Counted from the first letter of the stretch, positions 34,030-45,964 are shown. The stretch is DNA of 64,000 nt from Symbiodinium natans (GCA_905221605.1 CAJNDS010000793.1:1-64000); one strand, 5' to 3'. The notes: generated from the sequence alone by a model not told the origin. Program-made: numbers and translations.

Positions 34030-35560
34030 AATGGAAGGAACTTCTTCGGACCCTCGAAGCGCTGCAATGGCTTGCAAACCTGTACTGCTACCGAGGGCGC
34101 AGACAAGCATTGCGGAGGCTCAGAGCGACATCAAGCCAACACTGGCCTGGTGCTCCTAAGAGCTTTTCCATGCCACAATCGCGCATCTGGCAGCAAAACT
34201 GTTGCATGCAGCACTGCACGTACTTCTGAACAGGTTCACGCAGCAGAGGATGCAACAACATGGACGGGCCACTCAGCGAACTCGAGCCATCTATATCACA
34301 TTGGGCATGATGGCTGCGTGGAAAGCCACTTTCCTGGAAGGAACGCCCAACCCCGCAAACTGCATTAACGATGAGGCGTCCCGTGCATGACATGTGAGAG
34401 AGAAGAAAGAGCAATACGTACCCCGAACGAGTTTAAGGGAACATCTCACAAAAGGTGGGAAGCTGCTTACTCCTGATGGGGTCGCGCTGTCGAGCATTTC
34501 CACGAATGTCCGGAACCCAACTGCAATGCAAGACTTCCAGGCCAGTCGTATGAACCAAGGCTCGACCGCTGATGGGTGATGGGCATGCTCATGACTGGAC
34601 AATACCTTTACTGCTCATGCTCTCCAAGTTGGACAACATGTGGCATGCACCCGAAAGTAAGGTGCTGGACAACCAGAGGATGCTCCTCTTGAGCCCTGGC
34701 ACAGTGGGACGCGGCCCGTCCACCAAGCGGGAAGGACTCTTCCGAAGATGTAAAGCAGGTCCTGCCACGCACACTGGCGACTGGCAGTTGTTGCCGGGAT
34801 GCAGCAATCAAGTGCGCTGCCTGCCGCACCTTGGTGTTATCCTCAGGATTGGTATGGGTGAGGGCCAGGGAACTTTTTCGGACCCTCGAAACACTGCAAC
34901 TGCGGGCACACACAAGCATTGCGTGGGTGCGCAACATCGTGCCAAAACTGGCCCAGCTCACTCCTGACAAGACGTTGGTGTTCCCAACAGCTTCATCTCG
35001 TGCAGAAGAGCCGCTGCATCACTACGCACATTTTTTTAGCCAGCTTTCGTGAAGACTGCGATGTAACGTGGACGGGCCACTCCTCTCTCAAGCCAAGACT
35101 ATGTCATGCTGGGCATGATGGCTGCGTGGAAGATTGAAAACTGAGTAGAACCTTTCCATGTCCAAGGGATGGACACAGCACAGGCCCTCTGACTCTAGAA
35201 TGTAACCAGCCGAGTCGAAGCTTGCTTGCGCTGGACCGTGCAATGAGCAGGGTGCCGCCACAGGTGACCACGGTGACCACGTTGCAGGCTGGCCCGCCGC
35301 GCACCACAGCCTGGACAAGCCGCTGCAGTCCTTTCGGGAACTCCTGAGACGCAAGCAAGCCGGCGATGCTGCCCAAACTGGCAATTGGCGATGTCTCTCG
35401 GCAAGAAGCGAGCACGTGCGCTGCGCGCCGCAGATTGACGATCCTCAGGAATGGTTTCGGTGAAAAGAACTTTTTCGGACCCTCGAAACAATGTACCGGC
35501 TTGCAACCTGCACCCCTATGACTGGGCACACGGCACACACAAGCATTGTCGCGTACAGCA
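34030..35560 (+). repeat. Core-repeat region of unit B
   Basis: Three copies of the CTTCTTCGGACCCTCGAA-type core, near 34040, 34870 and 35470, each followed by CACTGCAA-, CGCTGCAA- or CAATGTA-type text; the latter two read CTTTTTCGGACC. Homologous to 12.9-15.3 kb and 19.7-21.6 kb of unit A, with fewer copies. Confidence 0.7.
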
Positions 35561-36469
35561 ACATATTGCCCACACTGGCACAACTTTTTCACCACACCGC
35601 ATTGGCGCTCCCAACAGCTTATTGCTGGTCCTGTGCGGAAGTGGCTGGCTCCCTCGCCTGCAGCCAGCACGCTTGCTGGCTTGTGCACAAGTTAGCTGCC
35701 GGCATCGTTCTCTCCCGCCTTTCTAGGAAGCGACCCAACACGTGGACGCTGCCAGTGCGCAGACTGTCTGTGGCATCGCCATCGCCCTTGACTTGGCAGC
35801 AGTGGGTTTTGATTTTAAGGCCAACTCGCAATCGTATTTGGGTTGGAATGAATGCGCCGAGTGCTATCACAGGGAGGTGCTTTGAGATCAAATCGAGCGC
35901 AGCAGTCTGCAGGACACCTCTGCAACAAGAAAGGCGCCCACCAAGTTGGGGTCATCTTGGTTGGTCTGCCGGGGCTGGCATTGAACCTCTCAGGGTCGAA
36001 ATTCGACCATCTCTGTGGCGCAGAGCTTGAGGGAGAGAGGGACATTCTCATCCTCGGCCCGAAGGGACTGCCCCCTGCACTTACATCGGCTTGTGAAGCT
36101 GCCAGCGTGTCTGTGTGCTTGAGGCGGCAGACGACGATGTGAACACGCGCCCATCGATGATTGCAGGGTCGGTAGCATCAGAAGCAGGTTGTGGACAGAC
36201 GAGGTTTCATTTTTTGAGGTTGCGAGACGGAAGTTGCAGCGGGTTAGCTTCCAATTCACCTTTCTCTTCCGCTCGGAAGGGAAGACAGAGGTCTGGACAA
36301 ATTTCTGCAAAGCTACACGGCTACACGTTTGGAGGAAAATCAACCACCAGGGCTGCTGGACAGCGCATGCATGACAGGCACATCACAAACTCGAACAACA
36401 CCCGATACTGGTACATGTAGGTCCAGAACCACGCCGGGGTTGGAAAACCAGACTCAGGAGATGTTCCGC

Positions 36470-36850
36470 TTGAGTCTAGGCACAGTGGGATGCAATCCGT
36501 GCACCCATCGGAAGGAACTTCTGCGAGGAGGCAGAGCAGCAGGCGATAATGCCTCACTGGCGACGGGCGATATCTCCCGGCATGCAGCCAGCACGTGAGT
36601 TGCATGCTGCACCTGGACTTCCCTCACGAATGTCATGGGAGAGGGAACTTCTCCGGATCCTCGAAACACTGCAATGGCTTGCAGAACTGTACCCCCTATC
36701 ACCGCGGGCACACACAAGCATTGTCGATTACAGTAACATCATGCCAATGCTAGCACAGCGTTCTTCACCACAAGACACTAGCAGTCGAAAAACTTCCCGA
36801 TTCTTATGACACACACACACACACAAGCGCAATGAACTCCGATTGCTATT
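36470..36850 (+). repeat. Block zeta, copy B
   Basis: Matches 17440-17800 and 23430-23770. Includes GTGAGTTGCATGCTGC at about 36595 and a (CA)8-like run at 36808-36823. Confidence 0.65.
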
Positions 36851-37589
36851 GAGGGATCTAATGCGCTCTCGCTATGTACCGAATGTTTTCGCACGACTCC
36901 AAAAATGTGCAACATGGATGGCTCCCTGGCCTGCAGCCAGCACGCTGGCTGGCTTGTGCACATGGCGAAGCTGCCAGCAGCCTTCTCCCGCCTTCGAGGC
37001 AGCGACCCAACACGCGAACGCTGCCAGTGCGCAGAGGGTCTATGGCATTCCCATCGCCCTTGACTTGGCAGCAGTGGGTTTTGAGGCCAGCTCGAGATTC
37101 GGTTCGAATGAATGCACATCGTGCCATCACAGGAGTATAGATGCTGCAATTTCCAATTGAACTCAACAGTCTGAGCAGTCAGCCGGACTCCTCTGCAACT
37201 AGAAAGGCGCCAAAGCGGATCCCACGTATCCTCCAAGTTGGGGTCATGTTAGTTGGGCTGCCGGAGCTGCGCTGCACGTACATCGGCACGGTGAAGCTGC
37301 AATTGTGCCTGTGCGCTTGAGAAGGCAAGTGACGATGTGAGCAAGTGCCCTTTGGTTCTCGCCGACATATCCGCATCGCTTGCTCCTTTGCAGTTGCATG
37401 CGTTGCCCCCACGGGCAAACGCGTCACCTGGCAAGCCTGCAATGCACCGGTAGCTGATGGGCCAGCGAAGCTTCTGCAGACAAGTGCAGGGAAACTGCAG
37501 CCGCTCCATGCTATGCGCACACCGCTAGACTCGCCAAACCTCGTTCCACGCTGAGATAGCTCCACCGCTTCCTGCGCAGGTACGCCGGA

Positions 37590-38400
37590 CGCTCTCGCCG
37601 CGTGCACTCTTCACCTGAGTTTCGGGCTCTCGCGACCTATCTGCAGCCACCGGCGCTGACCCTAAAAGGTCGCGGTCGCATCACTCCAGCGTTAATCGCT
37701 CAACAGGGCAGCGAGTCTCGCACACGAGTATGGATGACGATGCACAAGGTAGGGGAAGGCATGTCATTGTCTTCACCGCATGCAGCTACACTGCGCTATC
37801 AGGCATGAGCAAACACTTCACACCTCCACGATGCTCACATATGCTCCGTAGGCCGTAGGTGCACAACAGATCACAATAGCCACAAGAGCTACGTGCGCTC
37901 TTCACCCTTGCTTCGCTGGTCCATGGCTGACACCTGCCGCGATGCCGGGTAGTGTTCTCCAGCATTGGCAGCCACGTTCTAAAGACTCGAAGGTACGTAG
38001 ACGCCTGTATAGCAGATCCTCTAGCGTGCCCTGCTCGCTCCGCCCTACATGTCACACAAGCTGCACGCGGCGGCCAGGAAAGCCCTATCGGCTCCATCAC
38101 AAACACGGAGCCGACACAGCGTGGCAGACGTGACAGGGCACGCAGGCAAGCTGCCCGACCCCATGTCACAATGGCCCCAACGGCCCAGCCTGTGGCTGCC
38201 ACGGTGCCGAATGCCTGCGGCATGCCTGTCCGCCTTGCGCTTGCAAAACTGCAGCGGCCAGTTAGCTTCCAAATCACCCTCTTCCGCCCAGAGGGGAACA
38301 CGGAGGTCTGGACCTATTCGCGCAGAGCTACACGGCTACGCGTTTGGAGGAAGGTAAACCACTGGACCAACACACAGCGCATGCATGACACGCTCACAAA
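37590..38400 (+). repeat. Block epsilon, copy B
   Basis: Diverged copy of 16190-16950 carrying an extra segment (about 38239-38280: TTGCAAAACTGCAGCGGCC) that also occurs at 36234-36262 but is missing from the unit-A copies. It therefore preserves a longer ancestral form of the exon-like piece. Confidence 0.65.
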
Positions 38401-40829
38401 CTCGGAACAGCCCCCTATGCTGGGCTGCTGGTACAAGTAGGTCCAGAACCGCGCCGAAAATTGGGCGGATGGACAGTACCCCCCGGAAGGAAGGGGGATT
38501 TATCTAGGATCAGCGGGGTTGCTCGACAGCGCAGCCGCCGCCTCATCCAGCATCCTGAACATGGCTGTGGTAGGGTTCTGAGGTCAATTCTCGATTTGGT
38601 TGCAACCGCTGCCACAGCTACACACCAGCTACACACCAGCTACACCTCGCTGTCAGTGAGCATGAACAGACAGCTCCACGCAGCAAGTGTCACGCCGCCC
38701 ACGGCTACCTCTCCGTAGGTGCACAAGGCACTCCTTGGCACCTGCTCTGAGATGCGTGGCAACCTGGCCCGGGAATGCGGGAAACTGCGCAAGAGGTGGT
38801 TGATTGCACAAGAACGGGTGTTGCACGTACATGATAGAGCCACCATAGCCGCACTTGAGCACCCTGCAAGCATCCTGCAGCGATGTCGATGATGCTGTTT
38901 CATGCTTAAGAGCAAATTCTCTGGGCAACGCCATGGGCCTACAGTTACAGGTCTCGCAGCGTGCCCTGCAGGCACGACTTCCGACGGGTCAACGGGGGAC
39001 ATGCTATGGGGCAAGCTGGTGCAAGCCGCATGCTGGAGGAGCCGCAGTTGGCTAGGCCATCCGACGCTACAAATTGCTGTCGACGCTGGTGAATCTCCTC
39101 GCTGCCACGGGGACTGCACTTGAAGCCGCCTTCTGGCCAAGGCTGTGCAAGGGAAAGAGCAGTTTCCACAGATTCCAGTGATTGCACGTGGCTCCTCCGT
39201 GGCGATTGAAAGTGCACTTTCAAACCAGCTCCGTCGAAGGCAAGGCCGTGCAAAGTGCTCTTCAGCCTCTCGCTTGCGTCACGGACGTGCAGGTCTGTCA
39301 GGATGCACGCTGGAGGATCTGCAGTTGGCTAGGCAACTTGTCATATTGAACCGAACTATGCCTCCCTTACTGTGGGCCCCCTTTTTCTGGGCAAACCTAC
39401 ATGTTGCTTACATCTAGTACATCAGCTTCTACGCAACCAATCAAGCCATTTCTCATTTCGCTCTGACTCTGTACCGAGTTGATCTCCGTACGGCGGTTTG
39501 GGTATGCAAAGCATGAGCCGGTGCATTTTTGGAGGCCAGGGCCCGAAATTCGGTGCCCTTTCCTCATGCTGCCCAAATGCTGGCAAAACATTGCAACAAG
39601 CAAGGGCGCAATCTTGGAACCAAGGTTTTCTCCACAAGCCAAAAGGGGCACCGAATTGGGAAGACTTGTGTCGTGTCCTCCAGGCTAAGGGCCCAGACCA
39701 GTCGTCCATAGTACGGACCTTGGAATCCGATGCTTCACGTTGCAATTGATGCCGGTGAATCTTTGAGGGTGCGGTCGCGCCAGCGTTGACTGCGCTTAAG
39801 CCGCCTTATGGCCAAGGCTGCGCAAAGAAAAGAGCAGATTCCGCAGATTCCGCATGTCTCCTCGGGCTCTGGAGCGCGGGAAAGTGCAGCTTCGCAGTCG
39901 AACCAACCCCCAAGCAAGCACAGGGGCAAACCGTGGCTACAAAAAGCAGGCGCCTTCAACCTCAGCTCCGTGACAGGACAAGATGCTGAAGTCCACTTCC
40001 CTCAGGTACAGAAACAAAACCCACTGTTACGTCCCACAAGCTACTAATCGGCACCCACAACCGGATCGGCAAGGGAAGCGTCCTGAGGCGGCCGCGCTGA
40101 GCCCGCCGAGTCTACAGGATTTGCCATGTGTCCGGCTAGCTTGTCCTTCATGGTGTACGCCCTGCAGCCTGCTGACCTTGCGCATGAGCCCAGACCGCCT
40201 TGCACAGTCATCACCGGCAGGTCTCTTCATCTGAGTTTCGGGCTCTCGCGACTTATCTGCAGCTACCGGCGCTGACCCTAGAAGGTCGCGGTGGCATCAC
40301 TCCAGCGTTGACCGCTCAACAGGGCAGCGAATCTCGCACACGAGTACGGATGACGAGGCACAAGGTAGGGGGAAGGCATGTCATTGTCTTCACCGCATGC
40401 AGCCACACTGCGCTAGCCGGTGAATCTCTGAGTCGATTGCGCTTGAAGCCGCCTTATGGCCAAGGCTGCGCGAAGAAAAGAGCAGATTCCACAGATTCTG
40501 CTCGGCTGCCCTGGCTCCTCCGCGGCGATGGAAAGTGCCGCTTCACATCAACTTCTAGCCAGGCCGTGCGAAGTGCGCTTCAACCTCTGGCTCTGCGGCC
40601 TGCAGGAGTACGCGCACCACCTCCAGCAGCATAACCCCCATACCCTTGATAATAGCCAGCAATCCTGCGACCAGGTAAGAGCAGATGGGGAGGGTTTGGC
40701 GTTTGGGGTTTTTGGCATTATAGGGCCCCTATAGGGCCCCAAGACCCAACCCGCTACAAGCAACCTCAAGGGCTAAGTTAAGTCAGACAGCACAAGAGCA
40801 AACCCTGGCTACAAAAAGCAGCCGCGAGT

Positions 40830-41400
40830 TTGGGATGGCTTTTCGGGCGGCTTTCAGGGGGCCAGGGAGCTTAGATCTGCAACACGCCTGGGATTGACAA
40901 GAACTGCGACCATGGAATCATCCTGCGTGAAGCTGGGACCTAACAGTCCTAACATCGGAGCCCCCCCGTGATTGAAAGCAGCAAAGGTCGGTCTGAAAGC
41001 AAGGAAAAGACAGCACCGCTCCGGCGCCTGCGTTGCAGAGGGAATTGGGCACTTGAGGCGCTGTGGTTTGTAAGAGTTCAGGGACTTTAGATTCTGGGCT
41101 TTTGGAACTCCATGGCTCTGCCTGTGTGTAGGCCTGCCACGGTCTAGCGGCCTATATACTCGGATAGCAGATGGCACCAAAGGCGCATCGCACGCAACAG
41201 CATACAGGCTTGAAAGGACGGAAGAGGTTGGCATGGCAGCAGAGCCGCAGTGATTCCACGGTGCCTTCCAAAATGTTCCAAATGATTCCAGCACATCCGG
41301 TCATCGCGCCAGGCTGAAGACCGTGCCGCACTCCGCCGTCCTCGTGAGCCTTGTCAATGGGAACCCCCTGCCCCAGAGGGATCCAGAACACTAAGTCACT
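40830..41400 (+). repeat. Block gamma, copy B
   Basis: Near-identical to 26970-27470 and 50400-50960. Adds GCGGCCTATATACTCGGATA, which is also in copy C but missing from copy A at 27260, so A carries a deletion of about 20-30 bases there. Confidence 0.7.
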
Positions 41401-41404
41401 AAGC

Positions 41405-41540
41405 ACCCCGCCCGAGAAGACTGTGCGTGACCTCCGCGTAAAAGCCCTCAATTTGGCCAAGTCATGGCGGGGTGTGATTCACGTTTGGCCGCGCTTGCCG
41501 ATAAGGGCGAGGCTGAAGCTTTTGATCATTAGGTTTTGAA
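41405..41540 (+). pseudogene. Partial extra copy of the kappa exon-like piece
   Basis: Reads GAGAAGACTGTGCGTGACCT then GCCCTCAATTTGGCC and CGCTTGCCGATAAGGGCGAG. It resembles 42050-42160 but is truncated after about 120 bases, ending in GATCATTAGG. Direct comparison suggests a fragment of the same exon. Confidence 0.4.
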
Positions 41541-41639
41541 TGTAAATTAATTGAAAGAGCATGATGGATTCCACCCTTGGCCCAGTAGCACCATCCCAAC
41601 ATGAGCGGACAGCAACATTGAAGGAACCATCCCATGGAC

Positions 41640-41870
41640 CTGGCGCGGAGAACCGGGAACGCCCATGGCGGGTTCCAGGACTGCACGAGGTGCGGCACGG
41701 TGTGGTCTGGAGTGCACTACCAGGTCCCCGACACGGCGGAGGTGATCAACGTCTACCCGTACCTGCACGGCTACCGGAAGGTCCCAGGCGGCAACATCGT
41801 ACCACCGCGGGGCGGGCGACTTCGCCAGGCCGAGGAGTCTTTAAGAAGCTCACACAAGTGACTTTTCATT
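41640..41870 (+). pseudogene. CxxC exon-like fragment, copy B
   Basis: One frame reads FQDCTRCGTVWSG followed by YPYLHGYRKVPGGNIVPP. Copy C (54430-54656) keeps the frame with a 3-base deletion (one Asn missing). The Cys-x2-Cys-Gly-x2-Trp start looks like half of a zinc ribbon. Most base differences between the copies change the amino acid, which points to relaxed constraint. No start or complete gene is seen. Confidence 0.4.
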
Positions 41871-42097
41871 GGCTCTGCATCCCCAAGCTTACGACCCGTG
41901 AGCAACGGAGAGAGTAGCGCGCACCCACTTGGTGTCGCCATCATCTCTCATTGCGCGCCCCGTCACATCACTGAACGGCGTCAACCACAACCTGGCTGAC
42001 TTGGCGGGGTGTGATTCATAACTCACTGAACGGCGTCAACCAGTCCGAGAAGACTTTGCGTGACCTCCGAAGCGTATAAGCCCTCAACCTGGCTGAC

Positions 42098-42334
42098 TTG
42101 GCGGGGTGTGATTTTAATAACTGTTTGGCCGCGCTTGCCGATGATAAGGGCGAGGCTGAAGCTCTTGCTTTGCAATGGGTGCCATGGTCGGACGCGTTTT
42201 GGCTGGTGGCCGCTTCTATCTTGCACTGTCAGACTGCACGGGACAATGTGGCCGCGCTTCCCAAGGGTCAGTTGATCCCCATCGTGTTAGGACCAGGGGG
42301 ATTGGAAACTGCTAGGAGACTCCGCAACTCCGGC
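42098..42334 (+). pseudogene. Exon-like fragment (CLAALADDKGEAEALALQW)
   Basis: The frame reads protein-like for about 79 codons: NNCLAALADDKGEAEALA, WVPWSDAFWLVAASILHC, NVAALPKGQLIPIV. The homologue in unit C has TAG at 54970-54972 where this copy has CAG at 42230-42232, and the copy at 29540 is frame-broken. I do not recognise the family. It lies directly left of the ORF at 42336 but in a different frame, so if both belonged to one gene an intron or a lesion separates them. Confidence 0.4.
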
Positions 42335-42335
42335 T

Positions 42336-43049
42336 ATGTCCCGCAGACTCCAGATGCATGTTCTAGAGACACACTCTGCAGATTTAGACATACAAAACTG
42401 CTGCTTCTCGCTTACGTACCAGTTGCTGGAGAAGATGAAGCCGGAGCCAGCTTTACCGAAAGATCTGGGCGAGGTTCTTGAGGAACTTGCTCACAGGCGC
42501 GATGACTTCATTCAGAGGCTGCAGTTATCTCGATCAAAAGGAAAAGATGTGCTGAACGCTATTCTGAATGGTGGAACGCCACCAGAAGATCTAAAAGAAG
42601 ATGAGCATGTCAGGAAGCTGCAGAGAATTTCATTATGCTTGCGCTCGGTTGCCTGTAACATTCTTCACGAGGACTACATGAGCTTGAAGGATCAGAAAGG
42701 CAAGAATTTTCCTTCGGCTACAATTTTTTCTTTGTTGTGGCACGCGGTGGAAGATCGAATTCTTCAGTGCTGGTCAGAGCACGTCCTCGTCGTGGATCCA
42801 AAGCCGGCACACCTGTCCTTGCATTTCGATGGCCTTAGAATATCGAGAGCATGGACTGCAGACATGCAGAAGTTTTGTGCCTCGAGTGAAAGCATTATCG
42901 AACAACAAACAGGCTTCAAAGTGAAGATCGTGGAGAAGAAACCCCTGGATTTTTTGTCCGCGATACAGCACGCGTCAGAAGAAGTTCCTGCGTTAGAATC
43001 TCTTCCGGATGTATGTCTTCGTCGAGGCAATTGCATCTCACATGGTTGA
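42336..43049 (+). CDS. 237-codon ORF, possible polymerase-like exon inserted in unit B
   Basis: Good protein-like composition throughout. Two stretches suggest a palm domain of an A-family-like DNA polymerase: K70 and N78-G79-G80 in KDVLNAILNGG, similar in spacing to a motif-B K...YG, and H163-F164-D165-G166 in SLHFDG, similar to motif C. This is weak, family-level inference; no catalytic Asp of motif A is assured. The segment looks like one internal exon: CTCTGCAG (acceptor-like) ends at 42381 and GTATGT (donor-like) begins at 43011, so the exon would be 42382-43010, and the first 15 and last 12 codons of the ORF are likely intronic. Unit C has the same flanks but lacks the whole of about 42335-43034. 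The unit-B segment is therefore an insertion or the unit-C copy a precise deletion. Confidence 0.5.
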   Translation: MSRRLQMHVLETHSADLDIQNCCFSLTYQLLEKMKPEPALPKDLGEVLEELAHRRDDFIQRLQLSRSKGKDVLNAILNGGTPPEDLKEDEHVRKLQRISLCLRSVACNILHEDYMSLKDQKGKNFPSATIFSLLWHAVEDRILQCWSEHVLVVDPKPAHLSLHFDGLRISRAWTADMQKFCASSESIIEQQTGFKVKIVEKKPLDFLSAIQHASEEVPALESLPDVCLRRGNCISHG

Positions 43050-43790
43050 CCAATGTCAGGACACACAGGCGAGCAAGGAAAGTGGATTTTCATTCGTGGA
43101 AGGTCCTGCCATCGCCACGAGACTAGACAAACTCAAAAATAGAGCCGGATATTGGCACGTCAGGACGCGCGACCCTGCCTCCCTCCATTTACAAAAGTGG
43201 CTGACGTCAGTTACACGTGTATGCATGGGAGGCCATCACACGCGCTGCGCTGGAGACTGCTGACGTCTCCTTCCGATCTGCAAGAAAGCCTATGACTTAG
43301 GCACCGTCAGGCTGCACATCCTGGCCTGTTGGGATCCTGGTGCCTGCGGGGGCCAGGGAAGGCCGTCGGCAAGCTCCTCAAGCTGGCATGGCCAGAGAGT
43401 TGCAACAACTCACCACTCCGAAGTGGAGCCATCAATGGCCACTTCGCGGGCCCAAACCTCGTCCCAACGCACTCTCGCTGTGATCCTGCCGGCTTTTGGA
43501 GATGTCGAGGGGCGTTGAGCGCCGGGGCAGAACCCGATGTTGCGGCTCGGTCACCCTCAAGCTCAGGCTCGGTAGCCAAATCCAATTTCGCGTGCCTCTA
43601 CGTGAACGCGAACTAGCCTGAAAAATCTTCCAGATCTCGCCGCTCTGCTTGGCTTCACCTTGAAAGCGCCCAAGGCTGCCTTCTGAAGCGAAGTGTAATC
43701 CCAGCCTCGCCATCAGGATCGGCTGAAGCACATGGCTGCCTCCGGCGATCAGACTGTCAAGCTGTCTCACACGTGTAGCATTGTACTATA
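43040..43790 (+). repeat. Block lambda, copy B
   Basis: Homologous to 55118-55870 (ATCTCACATGGTTGACC at the left; TCAGACTGTCAAGCTGTCTC at the right). An insertion and a deletion of 20-40 bases separate the copies around 43510 and 55400-55460. No intact gene. Confidence 0.75.
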
Positions 43791-43854
43791 AACAGTGTTT
43801 TCGACCTCTCACGACTAAGAAAAACACGCGATCCGCTACGAGGTCACGACCTAG

Positions 43855-44740
43855 TTGTTGTGAGGTTGTTGTGTGGTAGTTGTGAGGTAGTTGTGTGGTT
43901 CTTGAGTGGTTCTTGTGTGGTTCTTGCGTGGTTCTTATGTGGTTGTGTTGTGTGTCGTGGTTGTGTGTCGTGGTTGTGTGTCGCGGTTGGTGTTGTGGTT
44001 GTGTCGTGGTTGGTGTTGTGGTTGGTGTTGTGGTTGGTGTTGTGGTTGTTGTGGTTGTGTGTTGTGGTTGGTGTTGTGGTTGGTGTTGTGGTTGGTGTTG
44101 TGGTTGGTGTTGTGGTTGGTGTTGTGGTTGGTGTTGTGGTTGGTGTTGTGGTTGTGTTGTTCGTCTTGTCATTCTTCTTGCCGTGCTTCTTGTCGCTCGT
44201 CCTGCCGTTGTCCTTGTCCTTAGTCTTGTCATTCGTCTTGACATGTTCTTGCCGTGCTTCTTGCCGTGCTTCTTGCCGTGCTTCTTGTCGTTCTTCTTGT
44301 CGTTCTTCTTGTCGTTCTTCTTGTCGTTCTTCTTGTCGTTCTTCTTGTCGTTCTTCTTGTCGTTCTTCTTGTCGTTCTTCTTCTTGTCGTTCTTCTTCTT
44401 GTCGTTCTTCTTCTTGTCGTTCTTCTTGTCGTCGTCGTCGTTCTGCATTGGTATGTATGTATATATATATATATATACGATACTATACTGGAAAGTCATG
44501 CACCACACTGATGTATCTATCAACATTTCTTGGTTGGAATTACCACCTGATATGGCTGGACTAGGTATTACGAAATCATCTGAAATTATTCCATCTGCTG
44601 TGGTCGTCGTCGTCGTCGTCGTCGTCGTCGACATTGTTGTTATTCTTGCGAATACTATTGTTCTTCTTGTTCTTGCTCTTGTTGTTCTGTTGTTAATGTT
44701 GTTGCTTCATGCTCTTCTTGTTCTCCTCAGTTAAACGCAA
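43855..44740 (+). repeat. Hypervariable slot of unit B: compound microsatellite
   Basis: Order left to right: GTTGTGTGG-type text, a 12-base GTTGTGGTTGGT array (about 43985-44155), a 9-base TTCTTGTCG array (about 44280-44440), (TA)9 at 44459-44477, a short unique stretch, (GTC)n at 44602-44633, then TTCTTG-rich text. The long frames here, Val/Leu-rich on plus and Asn-Asp-Lys-Lys on minus, arise because most periods are multiples of three. I reject them as genes. Confidence 0.9.
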
Positions 44741-45324
44741 AAAAATGAGCCTTGCGCCCAAACCCTGTTTCTTGTTGGCTACAGCCCGCCTCAATTGTTG
44801 TTTATCTGTATCGTTAATCTGAATGGCCTGGTTCAGATTGGTTCTTGGCCTACAACGGGCCAGTCTTGCTTCCGGCACAACAATACTAATTCAGACTCCT
44901 TGTTCAGGGAAACGAAAAATGTCAAAAATTTCAAATGACGACCCACAATGACATGCTCAGGGCTGTATACGATTGCTACAAGCGGGTAGGTTAACCCACA
45001 TCTTCGCGTGTGAAGTCACATCTCCCCAGTGACACGCGCCTGCGAGCGAAGTTTCATCAGCCCGCGTAAAGTCGTATCACAGAGACATATGTTGAAGCCT
45101 TTCCCCCAATGTGCACGCGCCGCACGCGCATGCCCTCGACACACATGCAAAATGCGCACTTGTCACCGCACGCCTGGGAGGGGAGCACATTTTTGTCAGC
45201 GTGAAGAGATTTCTGCTTGGGGGTGCAAGTGGGTTCTGACCAATCTTGGACTCGTGAATCCCCAGTGTGCACGCGCCCGAGATACGACTTTGCACCAAAG
45301 GATACGACTTAACCTACCCGCTTG

Positions 45325-45500
45325 TATCAGAAGCTGCGAATTTCGCTGCCAGTGTGGACATATTGAATTCCACAAGACATGTCTCGTGAGTCGGAGCAGC
45401 TGCTGCCCCCGAGTGCCGAGCCTCCGCCACAGGAAAGCACCGGATGGGAGCCAATGCTACTGCTAGGGGCCGACATGCTAGCTGCTAGAGCCGAGGCTAA
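45325..45500 (+). pseudogene. Cys/His exon-like fragment CGHIEFHKTC, copy C
   Basis: Reads RSCEFRCQCGHIEFHKTCLV. The homologue at 57448-57640 reads RSCEIRCKCGHIELHKTFLV and continues YESEQLLPPSAEP. The C-x3-C-x-C-G-H-x5-H/C pattern looks like a metal-binding loop, but copy D has lost the last Cys. After LV the frames of the two copies part through a 3-4 base indel. I infer an exon of a zinc-binding protein, now broken. Confidence 0.4.
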
Positions 45501-45964
45501 ATGCATTCAGCTCTCTTTCCCAGGTTTTCGTCGCCCGAAATACGTTTGGCAATGGTCTCATTGGATCAAGGATTGTTCGACTTCTCTGGTACAGAGACAT
45601 GCCGCTTCTGCGCGAACTTATTGTTTGGGATCTTCACACATCGACCGACCATTCTGAGCATGTCTAAGGTGGGGCCCAAGACCGCCAAACAAGGGACCCC
45701 TCAGTACGGCTACTAGTATCTTGTGGACTGACCCAAGTTCAGGGCACGAACACTTCTTTTCTTTTTCCGTGGCAAGTGTTGCCGTTTAGCACTGCCGGCC
45801 AAGGGCAGCTGGATGCCAGCGCAGGCATAAATCGGTCCTGATGCAAGCTCAGCGGCGTTGCATAAACAAGAGGCTCCTGCGCGTGGCTGTGAAACGACAT
45901 GTCACAGACCCATCTCGCAGAGGTATATTGCCACGCCGTCTTTAAGACCTCCGTGCCGAGCGGG

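Larger units (their letters stand above)
31221..44890 (+). repeat. Macro-unit B
   Basis: Starts after the TTCTTGGCCAACG flank and repeats the block order of unit A in about 13.7 kb: alpha, tRNA-like segment, core repeats, delta/zeta/epsilon, eta, theta, gamma, kappa, slot. An extra partial epsilon copy lies at 40230-40420. It carries the only convincing ORF of the macro-units (42336-43049). Confidence 0.8.

Noticed and set aside
43786-44734. Long open frames on both strands (Val/Leu/Ser-rich on plus, Lys-Asn-Asp-rich on minus) read as a gene
   Set aside because: They coincide exactly with microsatellite arrays whose periods are multiples of three; frames remain open in several registers at once, and the flanks are noncoding.
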